A DNA stretch of 64,000 nt. Source: Carnobacterium gallinarum DSM 4847 (GTDB lineage: Bacteria > Bacillota > Bacilli > Lactobacillales > Carnobacteriaceae). The stretch is from assembly GCF_000744375.1 (NCBI RefSeq), contig NZ_JQLU01000002.1, positions 56,111 through 120,110 on the forward strand, written 5' to 3'. The notes below the pieces were generated by a model. That model saw only the letters and a program-made list of their open reading frames with translations. It was not told the origin of the DNA and did no database searches. Position numbers and translations under genes: made by a program. This document shows positions 16,516 through 24,365 of the stretch, in pieces; within the stretch, counting starts at the first letter, position 1, and every line of letters starts with the position of its first letter.

Positions 16516-17133
16516 TTAAGGATTAAAACTCTGGTTAGTTACGTACCCTTCAATGGACCAAATTCCAACATTTTCATCCTTAGCAATCTGCTCATATCCT
16601 TTGATTTCAGCTAGTTTGGTATCATTAGGACTACTAATATATGCGACACGTGCAAGTCCTTCAGAAACAAGTATATTTTGAATCAGTACGTTATCAACGT
16701 ATACATAACACAAGGCTCGATCATATCTATCAGTTTTGTCGCCTTTATCAAACTCAATTTCTATTGTCGTTGCTTTGCTTAAGAGCTTATCCGTTAATTC
16801 ACTGGCCTCTTTTCCAAATGGTTGTGGATCCACACCTCTTTTTACAGTTTCAGGAGTATCAATTAGTAAGAATCGAGATTTGAATTCATGACCATTCAAT
16901 TCAAATCGTGCAGTATCTCCATCTATTTTCTTACTATAGTCAACCCGAATCCTTTTACTTTTTGGTAACACTGAAAAATTACTTCCAGTAAACTGACTTG
17001 TATTTACCTCTTGATTGCTGGTATCACTTTTAGCAACATCAATTACGTTTATTTCATTCTGGCTTAGCTCTAAATCCGCACATCCCGTTAAAAACAGTAA
17101 ACAGATCCCAACAAAAAATAATTTGTTTTTCAA
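16516..17133 (-). CDS. Thermonuclease-like (SNase) lipoprotein
   Basis: 205 residues with a TTG start, supported by GGAGGAAATAAA. A lipoprotein signal peptide ends in the lipobox LTGC (Cys about residue 18), so the protein is probably anchored outside the membrane. Residues about 65-195 are a staphylococcal-nuclease domain: KIDGDTARFELNG, RFLLIDTPE (catalytic Arg), DKTDRYDRALCYVYVD and a GLARVAYI strand. It would cut DNA or RNA at the cell surface, as YokF/YncB-type nucleases do. It overlaps the preceding gene by 4 bp. Confidence 0.88.
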   Translation of the reverse strand: MKNKLFFVGICLLFLTGCADLELSQNEINVIDVAKSDTSNQEVNTSQFTGSNFSVLPKSKRIRVDYSKKIDGDTARFELNGHEFKSRFLLIDTPETVKRGVDPQPFGKEASELTDKLLSKATTIEIEFDKGDKTDRYDRALCYVYVDNVLIQNILVSEGLARVAYISSPNDTKLAEIKGYEQIAKDENVGIWSIEGYVTNQSFNP

Positions 17134-17450
17134 TTTATTTCCTCCTCTTCCTTTTTGTATAATATAGTTTCAAATAAACATGAAACATTTCCATATATCT
17201 TAATACAAGCGCCTGATATCAACTCTTCACTATCAATTGGAATAAAGACTGAAGGATTTACTAGTTCGTAACTACCTCCATGCGCTTCGACAAATGCTCT
17301 AATTTTATTTAGTTTACTTGGCAATGATTTTTTCATCTTTCCATTTAATACGTAATATTCATTAGGTCTTTCTTCGTTGATAATTAGATTTGCTTCAATT
17401 AAAGTTTGCATGTACTTTGGAATCCTGATTAAACCTGCTATTGTCACCAT
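17130..17450 (-). CDS. Hypothetical protein in nuclease operon
   Basis: 106 residues, no family recognised. The pattern (IPKYMQTLIEANLI, EYYVLNG, KLNKIRAFVEAHGGSYEL) suggests a small alpha/beta fold. GGAGG stands 8 nt before the ATG, and the last 4 bp overlap the start of the nuclease gene, pointing to translational coupling. Confidence 0.65.
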   Translation of the reverse strand: MVTIAGLIRIPKYMQTLIEANLIINEERPNEYYVLNGKMKKSLPSKLNKIRAFVEAHGGSYELVNPSVFIPIDSEELISGACIKIYGNVSCLFETILYKKEEEEIN

Positions 17451-17470
17451 TTAACACTCCTCCTTTGGTG

Positions 17471-17554
17471 TTAAATATCACTTTCTTCATTCTTCAAATC
17501 TTTTCTAACCGCTTTTGCTAAATTGATCACTTCAATAATTTCAGTAATAGTCAT
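17471..17554 (-). CDS. 27-residue small protein with strong ribosome binding site
   Basis: ATG at 17554, TAA at 17471-17473, preceded by AAGGAGGAATTAAC. The peptide begins MTITEIIEVINLAKAVRKDL and then has an acidic tail; it would form an amphipathic helix. It sits in the leftward operon between the 70-residue membrane protein and the 106-residue protein. It could be a real microprotein or a leader peptide; only the excellent ribosome binding site supports it. Confidence 0.5.
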   Translation of the reverse strand: MTITEIIEVINLAKAVRKDLKNEESDI

Positions 17555-17584
17555 GTTAATTCCTCCTTAGTTAGATATCTATAT

Positions 17585-17797
17585 CTATTTGAGTGTTGTA
17601 TTTTGCATCGAGTAATATTTATTCGTTTTAATAATTCTTTTAGTCTGTGTAGTTTCATTTTTTGGATGAACCTGAACCTTTTTAGTAAATACCATTTTGG
17701 CTTTTTTCATTCCACTTTCAATCAAAAAACTGACAATTAATGAACTTACTAAAGGTAATATGAAAAGTACAATCCCAAACATTGCTCCGTTGTTCAT
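17585..17797 (-). CDS. Small single-span membrane protein under antisense-RNA-type leader
   Basis: 70 residues. One hydrophobic segment spans residues 5-26 (AMFGIVLFILPLVSSLIVSF), followed by a basic tail with two KTK/KRIIK clusters. GGAGG lies 9 nt before the ATG. The promoter is at 17929-17957, leaving a leader of about 125 nt whose hairpins are covered by a convergent small RNA (17853-17916). This layout recalls type I toxin-antitoxin units or attenuation systems, but the protein is not a recognised toxin family. It is the first gene of the leftward operon. Confidence 0.6.
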   Translation of the reverse strand: MNNGAMFGIVLFILPLVSSLIVSFLIESGMKKAKMVFTKKVQVHPKNETTQTKRIIKTNKYYSMQNTTLK

Positions 17798-17816
17798 AAA
17801 ATCATTCCTCCTATTA

Positions 17817-17916
17817 TTGTTTGTTTGTGCAAAAAAATGGTATAATTAACAAAATCGTTTTTACGATTGTTGTTTGTTTTAGCGCTAAGAGCCCTTTACT
17901 CTTAGTGCTTTTCTTT
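17817..17916 (+). ncRNA. Candidate small antisense RNA with its promoter and terminator
   Basis: A + strand promoter, TTGTTT (17817-17822) and TATAAT (17841-17846) 18 bp apart, would start RNA near 17853. The transcript has a hairpin around AATCG-TTTTT-CGATT and ends in the terminator CTAAGAG / CTCTTAG (17885-17906) with a T-rich tail, giving about 65 nt with no reading frame. It lies wholly within the leader of the leftward transcript that starts near 17922, so it would be a cis-antisense RNA. Confidence 0.55.
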
Positions 17917-17928
17917 CTTTGTATATCC

Positions 17929-17957
17929 ATCTTACCATACTAAGATAGATATGTAAA
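17929..17957 (-). promoter_or_regulatory. Promoter of the leftward 14.5-17.8 kb operon
   Basis: On the minus strand TTTACA (17952-17957) and TAAGAT (17929-17934) are separated by 17 bp, giving a start near 17922 upstream of the membrane-protein gene. Confidence 0.6.
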
Positions 17958-17970
17958 CATCATAGCAATC

Positions 17971-17999
17971 TTGATATGCAATTTATTTTATGCTATATT
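17971..17999 (+). promoter_or_regulatory. Promoter of the small DNA-binding-like gene
   Basis: TTGATA (17971-17976) and TATATT (17994-17999) are 17 bp apart on the + strand, directly before the ribosome binding site GAGGTG of the next gene. It is divergent from the leftward operon promoter. Confidence 0.65.
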
Positions 18000-18017
18000 T
18001 AAATAGAGGTGAGCAGC

Positions 18018-18266
18018 ATGGATAAATCAGAAGTTTTAGACTGGATGAAGAAGAATTTAGTTGGGAAAAATGAAGCATTAAAATATACGAACCAAAGTAA
18101 AAGCGCGTTTAGTCAATCTGTTAGAACAGGTATGATCACACCATTTTTTGAAGCTGATTCTGAGTATACTTCAGGTAAAATCAGATTATATTATGTCCCT
18201 GATTTAATTGAATATGGAAAAAATAAAAGAGTTTTCACACCAAAAAACAAGGAGTCAGATAAATAA
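18018..18266 (+). CDS. Small protein, excisionase/helix-turn-helix-like
   Basis: 82 residues from the ATG at 18018, placed 6 nt after GAGGTG; the in-frame GTG at 18009 is part of that site. The pattern NEALKYTNQSKSAFSQSVRTG, IRLYYVPDLIEYGK resembles winged-helix excisionase-like DNA-binding proteins, but the match is loose. It is the only + strand protein gene in this stretch and is divergent from the leftward operon, so a regulator of that operon is plausible. Confidence 0.5.
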   Translation: MDKSEVLDWMKKNLVGKNEALKYTNQSKSAFSQSVRTGMITPFFEADSEYTSGKIRLYYVPDLIEYGKNKRVFTPKNKESDK

Positions 18267-18317
18267 TTCTGATTTCTTTTTTTATATCCGTTTCTTCTAT
18301 TAAAAAGTAGTAGTAAA

Positions 18318-18743
18318 TTAATTCATGATCATTCGGGTAGAGGATTCACTAGCAACTAAATCTTCAATCATTGTTCTAATGTACTTATTATCTACACGTT
18401 TAGGAATAGATCCCATGCGCTCAAATAGAATTGACTCAATTACAGTACATAATTTTTTTGCTTTAATAAAAGCTTCAGTAGGAGTGTTTACTTTATGCTG
18501 GTACTGTTCATTTCTGGCCCTTCTAGCCACTCTAAGTGCGTAAACCAGGTATAATGTCTTTTCTTTTAATAGTTGCTGCGTTGTCATTTTTAAAATCTCA
18601 TTGGTTTCAAAAGGAATTTCTTCAATTAAGTTACTTTGTCTTTTTCCATCATGCTGCACGTCTTCACTGGTAAATTGGATTTGACAAAAAGTACAAAAAT
18701 TCGATGGATCCAATTCTGATCCACAATATTTACATGTATTCAT
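18318..18743 (-). CDS. Zinc-ribbon protein, unknown
   Basis: 141 residues from the ATG at 18743; the upstream ATG at 18758 lies inside the AGGAGG site. The N-terminus has a four-cysteine zinc ribbon, CKYCGSELDP then CTFC (residues about 4-22). The rest is helical and basic in the middle (ALRVARRARNEQYQHK). I do not recognise the family; the ribbon suggests nucleic-acid or protein binding. Confidence 0.65.
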   Translation of the reverse strand: MNTCKYCGSELDPSNFCTFCQIQFTSEDVQHDGKRQSNLIEEIPFETNEILKMTTQQLLKEKTLYLVYALRVARRARNEQYQHKVNTPTEAFIKAKKLCTVIESILFERMGSIPKRVDNKYIRTMIEDLVASESSTRMIMN

Positions 18744-18841
18744 AAATATCCTCCTCATTTGCCTTACGGCTTTATTCGTTTATCAAAAAGTAACAAAACA
18801 TAGTTTTCTCCAGTTCCTCAACCTTATTTACGTAAGGCCTT

Positions 18842-19085
18842 TTGTAGACTTCTTTTCAATCTTTTTATTTTTTTGTTTTGTTGCAGATATCAAATGCACA
18901 ACTTCATTCAACTGTTTTAATGAAAAAGCGCGCTTTTGGCAGTTGCCAATAGCGTCTGTAGTCAATAGAGTGAAGCGTTAAGAGAATGACCGAAGTCGAA
19001 GACTCAACAAGGGAAAGAACGTCTATTGATTACAGTTTAGCTTTAGTATGTAACTGAATTTATTTTAGTTACATACTTTCCATTG
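18842..19085 (+). ncRNA. Large structured RNA family, copy 1 (internally deleted)
   Basis: About 240 nt. It has the same T-rich 5' block as the three long copies (GTAGACTTCTTTTCAATC and following T-tract), then jumps to their 3' domain. That domain holds the stem TTGGCA / TGCCAA, the helix with the AGTC-GAA-GACT hairpin, and the last perfect stem AGTATGTAACT / AGTTACATACT followed by TTCCAT. About 330 nt present in the other copies is missing. Confidence 0.7.
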
Positions 19086-19134
19086 TGTTTTTCACATTTT
19101 AAGGTGAAAAAACTTTTTATTTTACAAAAGAATG

Positions 19135-19178
19135 TAAGGATTCGTTATAAATACGAATCCTTGCATCGCCTTTTTTCA
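19135..19178. terminator. Hairpin after copy 1 of the large RNA
   Basis: TAAGGATTCGT / ACGAATCCTTG stem followed on the + strand by a run of T (CCTTTTTT) a few bases later. It lies between the RNA copy and the stop of the leftward gene at 19192. Confidence 0.65.
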
Positions 19179-19191
19179 CTGTCTTAAAAAA

Positions 19192-19752
19192 TTAATACTT
19201 ATAACAAAAACGACTGTAAGTAATATTTTCTTCAATCCAATTCAACTGTTTTTGATTTAATGGGATAAACTCCCCATCGCTATTGCTTCCGACCATTAAA
19301 AAATTCCCCGCAATTTTTTTGTTTTCACCACAAATTGTGATAGTAGAAACATAATTAGACCATTTCAGTAATCCTTCATCATCCACAATGATATCTATTG
19401 AGTGCTCTAAGCGTATAATGTCAATTAAACTAACATTCAATAATTTGTAACAAAAATCTAAAGTGATTTCAGAAGGTAATTTCATTGTTTCTTGTCTTAC
19501 CATCCCATTTTGAGCTGTAAAAACAATTCCATAATTTTCTATGATTTTAAATTTATCTACCCCTTCATAAAGTGCTAACTGCTTTCCGTTATCCCATTTA
19601 ACGTGAATTCCGCCTATATCATCAACTTTAGAAACGGTGCCCTTCTCTTCCGTCAAGTCAACCATTTTATCCTCCAATTTTTGGACGAGTATTCTAGTAC
19701 CTACTGGATATTTTTCCTTTATTTCTTGAACTTTTTCAATGGATAGTGTCAT
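19192..19752 (-). CDS. DUF4314/DUF3846-type plasmid protein
   Basis: 186 residues. The N-terminal 65 residues fit DUF4314, a small beta-barrel: GTRILVQKLED, GTVSKVDDIGGIHVKWDNGK. Residues about 70-186 resemble DUF3846, frequent on plasmids and phages and of unknown role. GAGGAG precedes the ATG. The gene lies between structured RNA copies 1 and 2 and is read away from copy 2. Confidence 0.65.
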   Translation of the reverse strand: MTLSIEKVQEIKEKYPVGTRILVQKLEDKMVDLTEEKGTVSKVDDIGGIHVKWDNGKQLALYEGVDKFKIIENYGIVFTAQNGMVRQETMKLPSEITLDFCYKLLNVSLIDIIRLEHSIDIIVDDEGLLKWSNYVSTITICGENKKIAGNFLMVGSNSDGEFIPLNQKQLNWIEENITYSRFCYKY

Positions 19753-19806
19753 TTTTTTATCTCCTCTTTTTTATAATTAGATTTTTTTAAAGATAGTTTC
19801 TCTTAA

Positions 19807-20265
19807 TTAAAGTTTTTCATCCGTTTGATTTCCTTCTACTCGTAGCTTTTCAATAAAACCATTTACACCGAATTCTTTTACGTCCGAATAAATTGAAATG
19901 AGTTCTTTTGAAAGATAAGTCCCATAAGTCTTTTTGTTCGTATCAAATTCTTTCCAAGTGAAATCTAAAGCAGTGTGTTCAATTGGCTTAATTTTTGAAA
20001 CAGTTAAGCCAGTGTCTACAGCAACCAATGCCTTGAAAAATAATTTTTCATTTTCGCTAATTAAAGACTTAATTGTTTTAATGTATGGATCCAATAACGC
20101 AACCTCCACACTATCTTCAATTAGTTCAGTTATTTGCTTTGCTAGTAGGCTTTTGTAGTGCTTTTTTGGAACTCTTGTTTCCTCAAATAAATACGTCATA
20201 TTCTCAATTTCCTGTGCCATTTTATCCAAAGGAAATCTTGAAAATTCGTCATGATAATTTGTCAT
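19807..20265 (-). CDS. Hypothetical plasmid protein
   Basis: 152 residues, no recognised domain, mainly helical (ITELIEDSVEVALLDPYIK, ELISIYSDVKEFGVNGFIE). AGGAGG stands 7 nt before the ATG. Its 5' end faces the 5' end of structured RNA copy 2 across about 57 bp, so the two are divergently transcribed. Confidence 0.6.
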   Translation of the reverse strand: MTNYHDEFSRFPLDKMAQEIENMTYLFEETRVPKKHYKSLLAKQITELIEDSVEVALLDPYIKTIKSLISENEKLFFKALVAVDTGLTVSKIKPIEHTALDFTWKEFDTNKKTYGTYLSKELISIYSDVKEFGVNGFIEKLRVEGNQTDEKL

Positions 20266-20321
20266 TTTTTACCTCCTACAATAAATAGATTCATCAGCAA
20301 GTTTTCACATCCATTCCGGAC

Positions 20322-20888
20322 GTTGTAGACTTCTTTTCAATCTTTTTATTTTTTTGTTTTGTTGACGCAAATTATCCATCGAATAAAAGGGAAACAACAC
20401 TTAGAAGCGGTTAGAATTTAATATTCTTACCGCTTTTTAAATTATTTTTCCAAGTGTCTTTTTACTTGGTAAAAAAATTGCCAGTGGTTTGCACCCTTTA
20501 AGGGACTTAATTCATTTATGAATTTTAGTTCCTTATGAGAATGGTAATGTAGCTAAAACAAATCAAAAAAGAGAGAAAAGCAGTCGGAACGACTGTAAGT
20601 GAGAAGCGAATGTATATGAGCTTCTCTTTTCATCCGCGCCTAGCACATTGGTGGTAGGAGAAATTCTTCAGAATTTCTAGCGGTTTGAAGTTGTCGTCCG
20701 GACAACTTCATTCTTATGCTTTAATAAAAAGCGCGCTTTTGTGCTTTGCCAAAAGGGTCTGTTGTCAATAGAGCGAAGCGGAAAGAAAAGTGGCCGCAGT
20801 CGCAGACTCAACAAGGCCACGATCGACTATTGACTACAGTTTAGCTTTAGTAGTTGGCTATTTATAGCCAACTACTTTCCATTAGAAC
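20322..20888 (+). ncRNA. Large structured RNA family, copy 2
   Basis: About 567 nt with no reading frame on either strand that is kept between copies. The stems, in order, are AAGCGGT..ACCGCTT; CCAAGT..ACTTGG; AAGGGACT..AGTTCCTT with AATTCAT/ATGAATT; GCAGTCG-gaa-CGACTGT; GAGAAGC..GCTTCTC; an outer CCGC..GCGG around GAGAAATTC/GAATTTCT; AGTTGTC..GACAACT; GTCAATAG..CTATTGAC enclosing GTGGCC..GGCCAC; and a last AGTAGTTGGCTAT hairpin. Copies 3 and 4 keep the same stems with different bases. G-U pairs in several stems are tolerated only on the + strand. Confidence 0.8.
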
Positions 20889-20929
20889 TTATTTGGCTGG
20901 ATTCTTTTACCAGCCAAATAAAATAAAAG

Positions 20930-21060
20930 AGCCCACATCATTTGGTGGGCTCGGCTAAAAATTGTTCAGCGACAAAAGAATCCATCCGCAAGCTGAACAA
21001 TTTTTTTGTCATTAGAGTAAAGAAAAAGAGTAGATTTTCATCTACCCTTTTTCTTTACTG
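20930..21060. terminator. Three hairpins downstream of RNA copy 2
   Basis: GAGCCCAC / GTGGGCTC near 20931-20953; AAATTGTTCAGC / GCTGAACAATTTTTTT near 20960-21007 with a T-run on the + strand; and a long bidirectional stem AGTAAAGAAAAAG..CTTTTTCTTTACT at 21015-21059. The last one abuts the stop of the leftward gene at 21062 and can serve both directions. Confidence 0.7.
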
Positions 21061-21061
21061 A

Positions 21062-21265
21062 TTATTTCTCTTTGTAATATCCATTTTTTACTTCTTCAAA
21101 GAAATAAAGGAGCATTGTATCATAGTTGATAATCATGTAATTAGTTTCGTTTTCTTTATTTCTTTTTTCCATCAGCTCTTTAATTTTTTCTTGGACCTCA
21201 CTATTTTTGTTAAAATAGTGAGCCAAGCCTTCGTTATCTAATTCATTTAAATGAACCTTTTCCAC
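21062..21265 (-). CDS. Small hypothetical protein after the methylase gene
   Basis: 67 residues with a GTG start, supported by GAGGGATTGA. Charged and helical (NKNSEVQEKIKELMEKRNKE), no recognised domain. It follows the methylase gene by 14 bp and shares its transcript, which ends at the adjacent hairpin. Confidence 0.55.
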   Translation of the reverse strand: MEKVHLNELDNEGLAHYFNKNSEVQEKIKELMEKRNKENETNYMIINYDTMLLYFFEEVKNGYYKEK

Positions 21266-21279
21266 TCAATCCCTCATTT

Positions 21280-22812
21280 CTAATTCGTTAATTGCATTTG
21301 TTTGTATTCTGGAAACTCTTCACTCATAAATTGGTCTGCTTCTTTATTTTTCTTGATTTCTTCATCTGTCGGGATCCAATTTTTTTGTTGTCCGCAATAC
21401 ACATTAAATTGAGCTAACAAGTCTAAATCTTTAAACCATAAGTGAATCGTTCCTTTTTTGAACATTTTAAATCTGAGAATTTCGTTTTCGTAATCACCAG
21501 TTGCATTTGTTTGAAATTCTTCATCAAAATGAGGATTTAAAAACTTAAACATTTTCATTAAATCTGTAATGAAACTCCGCACTTGGTAGTCAATCGAATC
21601 AAAATGAGTATCTTCATTTTTATCATACGTGTAAATATTAAATCCATTGTATGTCATTGGATAAACCACTTTGTTATTTATTTTAAATGCGCTATTACCA
21701 GACCAACCATTGTAATAGTGAATATTTTTACTATACTCATTATTATGGTATCGGGTAATATTGTCAAATATATCCACACAACTATCAAGGATAATATTTT
21801 CTTGATTTTGAATCAATGCCATTAACATAAAGTGAATGTTTTTTCTGTTGATTTCCAGTGAAGCTACATTTGTAATATATTTGGCTATTTGACTCGCTCC
21901 ATGATTGGTGAGTTTTTTTCTAAACTCTTCCGTCTGTAAAATTTCAGTCCAGTAGCTATTTCTTAAATTCCGTATATCCTCATTAATATCATTCTTAGTA
22001 TACCCACCAGAAAACAAACCCATTCTGTTCACCCTAGATTCAGATACTAATGATTCCAAGTATTTAAGTGATGCACTTACTCTGTATTTTTCTTTTACTA
22101 ATGCAACATGAAGCTCGTACTGCTTAATTAATACTTCAATATCTTTTACCCTTTTTTCTATTTCGTTTTCATTAAGTTTTGTCGATAATAAGTTTTCAAA
22201 TGAACTCCCATGAACTTTTTCTAAATCAGTCTTATAAATTTTATCAAACGTGTACTTTACCTTTTTCAATACCGTATTAACAGTTAGTTTTATTAAGGCA
22301 CATTTTACTTTAGTTTGTTTTTCAGCTTCTAAAAATAAATCATCATAATAAACGATACTTGCACCGTATCTGTCAAGTAGTGCAACTAAATGCTGTCTCT
22401 CTTTAGAATATGGGTTTAGAATTGTCTCCGCATTAATTAGCGCTCTTATATCACAGGTTAGATACGTTTGCTTTTCAGCTAATTTTATCGCTTTTAATAA
22501 GTGATATTCTCCCCCTGAAAAAGGGGGATTCATTATAATTGCATCGTATTCTGTATTTGTCTCAAAATTTAGAAAATCATCATCCACTAAATTGTAATTT
22601 TTCCCTTGTAATATGCTACAAAGTTCGGGGTCCTTTTCAATTACATCAAGCGTGTACTCGTTTCTACCTCGATTTAAGAACTTTTCTTTTATGCCATCTG
22701 CTAAATCTCCTTTTCCGGCACTTGGTTCTAGAACTACACCCACTGAGTGTAATTTTTCGGTCAATAACTCCACTACTTTTTTTGGGCTTGGATAAAAATC
22801 TTTATTAAACAT
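21280..22812 (-). CDS. DUF4942-type N6-adenine methylase-like protein
   Basis: 510 residues. The N-terminal about 190 residues form a class I methyltransferase fold: VLEPSAGKGDLADGI (SAM-binding motif I, residues about 27-41), DVIEKDPEL, then IIMNPPFSGGEYH (motif IV NPPF near residue 97), typical of amino-methylating DNA methylases. The C-terminal half fits DUF4942 (IHYYNGWSGNSAFKINNKV). No restriction enzyme gene is adjacent, so it is an orphan enzyme that may protect the plasmid or regulate it. Specificity is unknown. Confidence 0.8.
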   Translation of the reverse strand: MFNKDFYPSPKKVVELLTEKLHSVGVVLEPSAGKGDLADGIKEKFLNRGRNEYTLDVIEKDPELCSILQGKNYNLVDDDFLNFETNTEYDAIIMNPPFSGGEYHLLKAIKLAEKQTYLTCDIRALINAETILNPYSKERQHLVALLDRYGASIVYYDDLFLEAEKQTKVKCALIKLTVNTVLKKVKYTFDKIYKTDLEKVHGSSFENLLSTKLNENEIEKRVKDIEVLIKQYELHVALVKEKYRVSASLKYLESLVSESRVNRMGLFSGGYTKNDINEDIRNLRNSYWTEILQTEEFRKKLTNHGASQIAKYITNVASLEINRKNIHFMLMALIQNQENIILDSCVDIFDNITRYHNNEYSKNIHYYNGWSGNSAFKINNKVVYPMTYNGFNIYTYDKNEDTHFDSIDYQVRSFITDLMKMFKFLNPHFDEEFQTNATGDYENEILRFKMFKKGTIHLWFKDLDLLAQFNVYCGQQKNWIPTDEEIKKNKEADQFMSEEFPEYKQMQLTN

Positions 22813-22864
22813 TTAAATTCCTACTTTCCAGTTTATATTTTTTTGTGATAATCTTCTAATTCAA

Positions 22865-23419
22865 TCAGTTCATAAGAGTTTTATTTTCAATAATATAGTG
22901 AGTTTGGTATCTTTCAGCAATCGTTATAAAAAACTCATCATCGTCATTGTGGAACTCGTATTCTTCTCCATTTTCAAAAGCTTTAAATAACTCTTGAGTG
23001 AGTCGGTTTAGACAGAAAGTTACTGCATTGATTTTATCTTTAAAAATCATTGCTTCTTGTGTTTCTAAACCTTCAGATACTCCTTCATCTAGAAACTCAA
23101 TTGTTACCAGATAAACATTTTGTTCGGTGCTCATTGGTTTGGAACCATTCATTTTTTGTTCAGTATCACCAGAATTTTCTTGGTAAAAACGATAATCAGG
23201 TACATCTACTTCACATATAAGAGCATCCAAGAAATTGAAAACAGTTAAAAATTTATCAATAGCCAAAGTAAGTGGATGAGTTCGAGAAAAATTGTCACAA
23301 TATTCAGAAGGTGTTTCTTCAAGTTGAACTTGCATTCTGTTTTTGGCTTTTCTTATTAAACTCATTGTTTCTGTACCAATTTCTTCTAGTCTTTTAATTT
23401 GCGTTTCTGTTTTAATCAT
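22865..23419 (-). CDS. Hypothetical plasmid protein
   Basis: 184 residues, acidic, no recognised domain. GGGAGAG precedes the ATG. It has a helical N-terminus (IKRLEEIGTETMSLIRKAKN) and a possible beta-rich middle (YLVTIEFLDEG). It lies 52 bp upstream of the methylase gene in the same leftward unit. Confidence 0.6.
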   Translation of the reverse strand: MIKTETQIKRLEEIGTETMSLIRKAKNRMQVQLEETPSEYCDNFSRTHPLTLAIDKFLTVFNFLDALICEVDVPDYRFYQENSGDTEQKMNGSKPMSTEQNVYLVTIEFLDEGVSEGLETQEAMIFKDKINAVTFCLNRLTQELFKAFENGEEYEFHNDDDEFFITIAERYQTHYIIENKTLMN

Positions 23420-23437
23420 GTGTAATTCTCTCCCTTT

Positions 23438-23599
23438 TTAATCGATATTTTTTAAATTTAAATCAACTCTATCGTTCAATTCATCAACCTTGCAAAATGG
23501 CTGAATATCAATTGAGTTTTCATAAGCAAAGATTGGTTTTTCTTTATTCGCAACTTTTTCTAACTCACTTATCATGTCAGCGACGGTATGAATTACCAC
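23438..23599 (-). CDS. 53-residue small protein
   Basis: GTG at 23599 with GGAGG 7 nt ahead, TAA at 23438-23440. The product begins MVIHTVADMISELEKVANKE and is acidic and mostly polar. It is the first gene of the leftward unit that continues with the 184-residue protein and the methylase, and its 5' end faces RNA copy 3 across only 11 bp. Confidence 0.55.
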   Translation of the reverse strand: MVIHTVADMISELEKVANKEKPIFAYENSIDIQPFCKVDELNDRVDLNLKNID

Positions 23600-23610
23600 G
23601 TAAAAACCTC

Positions 23611-24189
23611 CTATAAACTTCTTTTCAATCTTTTATTTTTTTTGTTTTGTTGACGCAAATAATCCATCGAGTAAAAATCGAGCAAGACTTAGAAACGCTA
23701 GAATTCTAATTCTTAGCGTTTTTTAAATTATTTTTAAAGTGTCTCTTTACTTTCAAAATAATTGCGAGTCTTTCGACTATTTTAAGGAACAGCATTCGTT
23801 TATGAATGCTAGTTACTTACGACGATGGTAGTGTAGCTAAACAAATCAAAAAAGAAAGAAAATAGGTTTAGATCTAAAATTGCGAATCGGTAAGGAGTGA
23901 AACGACTCGTTTTACCGAGAGCTGCTTTTCCGCGACTAGCGCACTGGCGCTAGTAGGAATTCTTTTGAATTTCTAGCGGTTTGAAGTTGTCACGATGACA
24001 ACTTCATTCAAATGTTTTAATAGTGAAGCGCGTTAGGCATTGCCTAACAAAGCAGCTGTCAATAGAGCGTAGCTATAAAAGGAGACGCAGGAATCGAAGA
24101 TTCTATGACTAAGGCGACTTGTCTATTGAACAGCTGGGCTAGCTTCAGTAGTTGTCCAACTTTGTTGTGACAACTACTATCCATAGAAC
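23611..24189 (+). ncRNA. Large structured RNA family, copy 3
   Basis: About 579 nt aligning end to end with copies 2 and 4. The stems are kept by paired changes: AACGCTAGAAT/ATTCTtAGCGTT (copy 2 has AGCGGT/ACCGCT), GCATTC/GAATGC (AATTCAT/ATGAATT in copy 2), CTAGCGC/GCGCTAG (CTAGCAC/GTGGTAG in copy 2), GTTAGGC/GCCTAAC, GAATC-GAA-GATTC, and a last stem AGTAGTTGTC/GACAACTACT. Short frames seen on the minus strand here are not kept in the other copies. Confidence 0.8.
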
Positions 24190-24194
24190 TTTTT

Positions 24195-24240
24195 GTTTTG
24201 AAAAAAAAAGAAGGCTTTCGCCTTCTTTCATTTTCAAAAC
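24195..24240. terminator. Hairpin terminator after RNA copy 3
   Basis: AAAGAAGGC-tttc-GCCTTCTTT stem (24208-24228) extended by GTTTTGAAAA / TTTTCAAAAC outer arms. It works for the RNA on the + strand and for the leftward genes ending at 24234. Confidence 0.8.
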
Positions 24241-24365
24241 TCATTTTCTATTATCTGAATGACTGTTATCCCACTTTCAACTAACCAACCTAGCTCATCT
24301 TCAAATGTTGACTCCACCTGTTTAATTTTTTCTTCATCTACTTCAAAAATAACCATTTTTTTCAT
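24234..24365 (-). CDS. 43-residue small acidic protein
   Basis: ATG at 24365 overlaps the TGA of the preceding gene as ATGA, a classic coupling signal; the stop is TGA at 24234-24236 inside the terminator hairpin. The peptide begins MKKMVIFEVDEEKIKQVEST, then an acidic amphipathic helix. It is the last gene of the leftward unit from 26.7 kb. Confidence 0.55.
   Translation of the reverse strand: MKKMVIFEVDEEKIKQVESTFEDELGWLVESGITVIQIIENEF

Noticed and set aside
24059..24244. 61-residue frame on the minus strand inside RNA copy 3
   Set aside because: It lies within the structured RNA, has no ribosome binding site and is not kept in copies 2 and 4.
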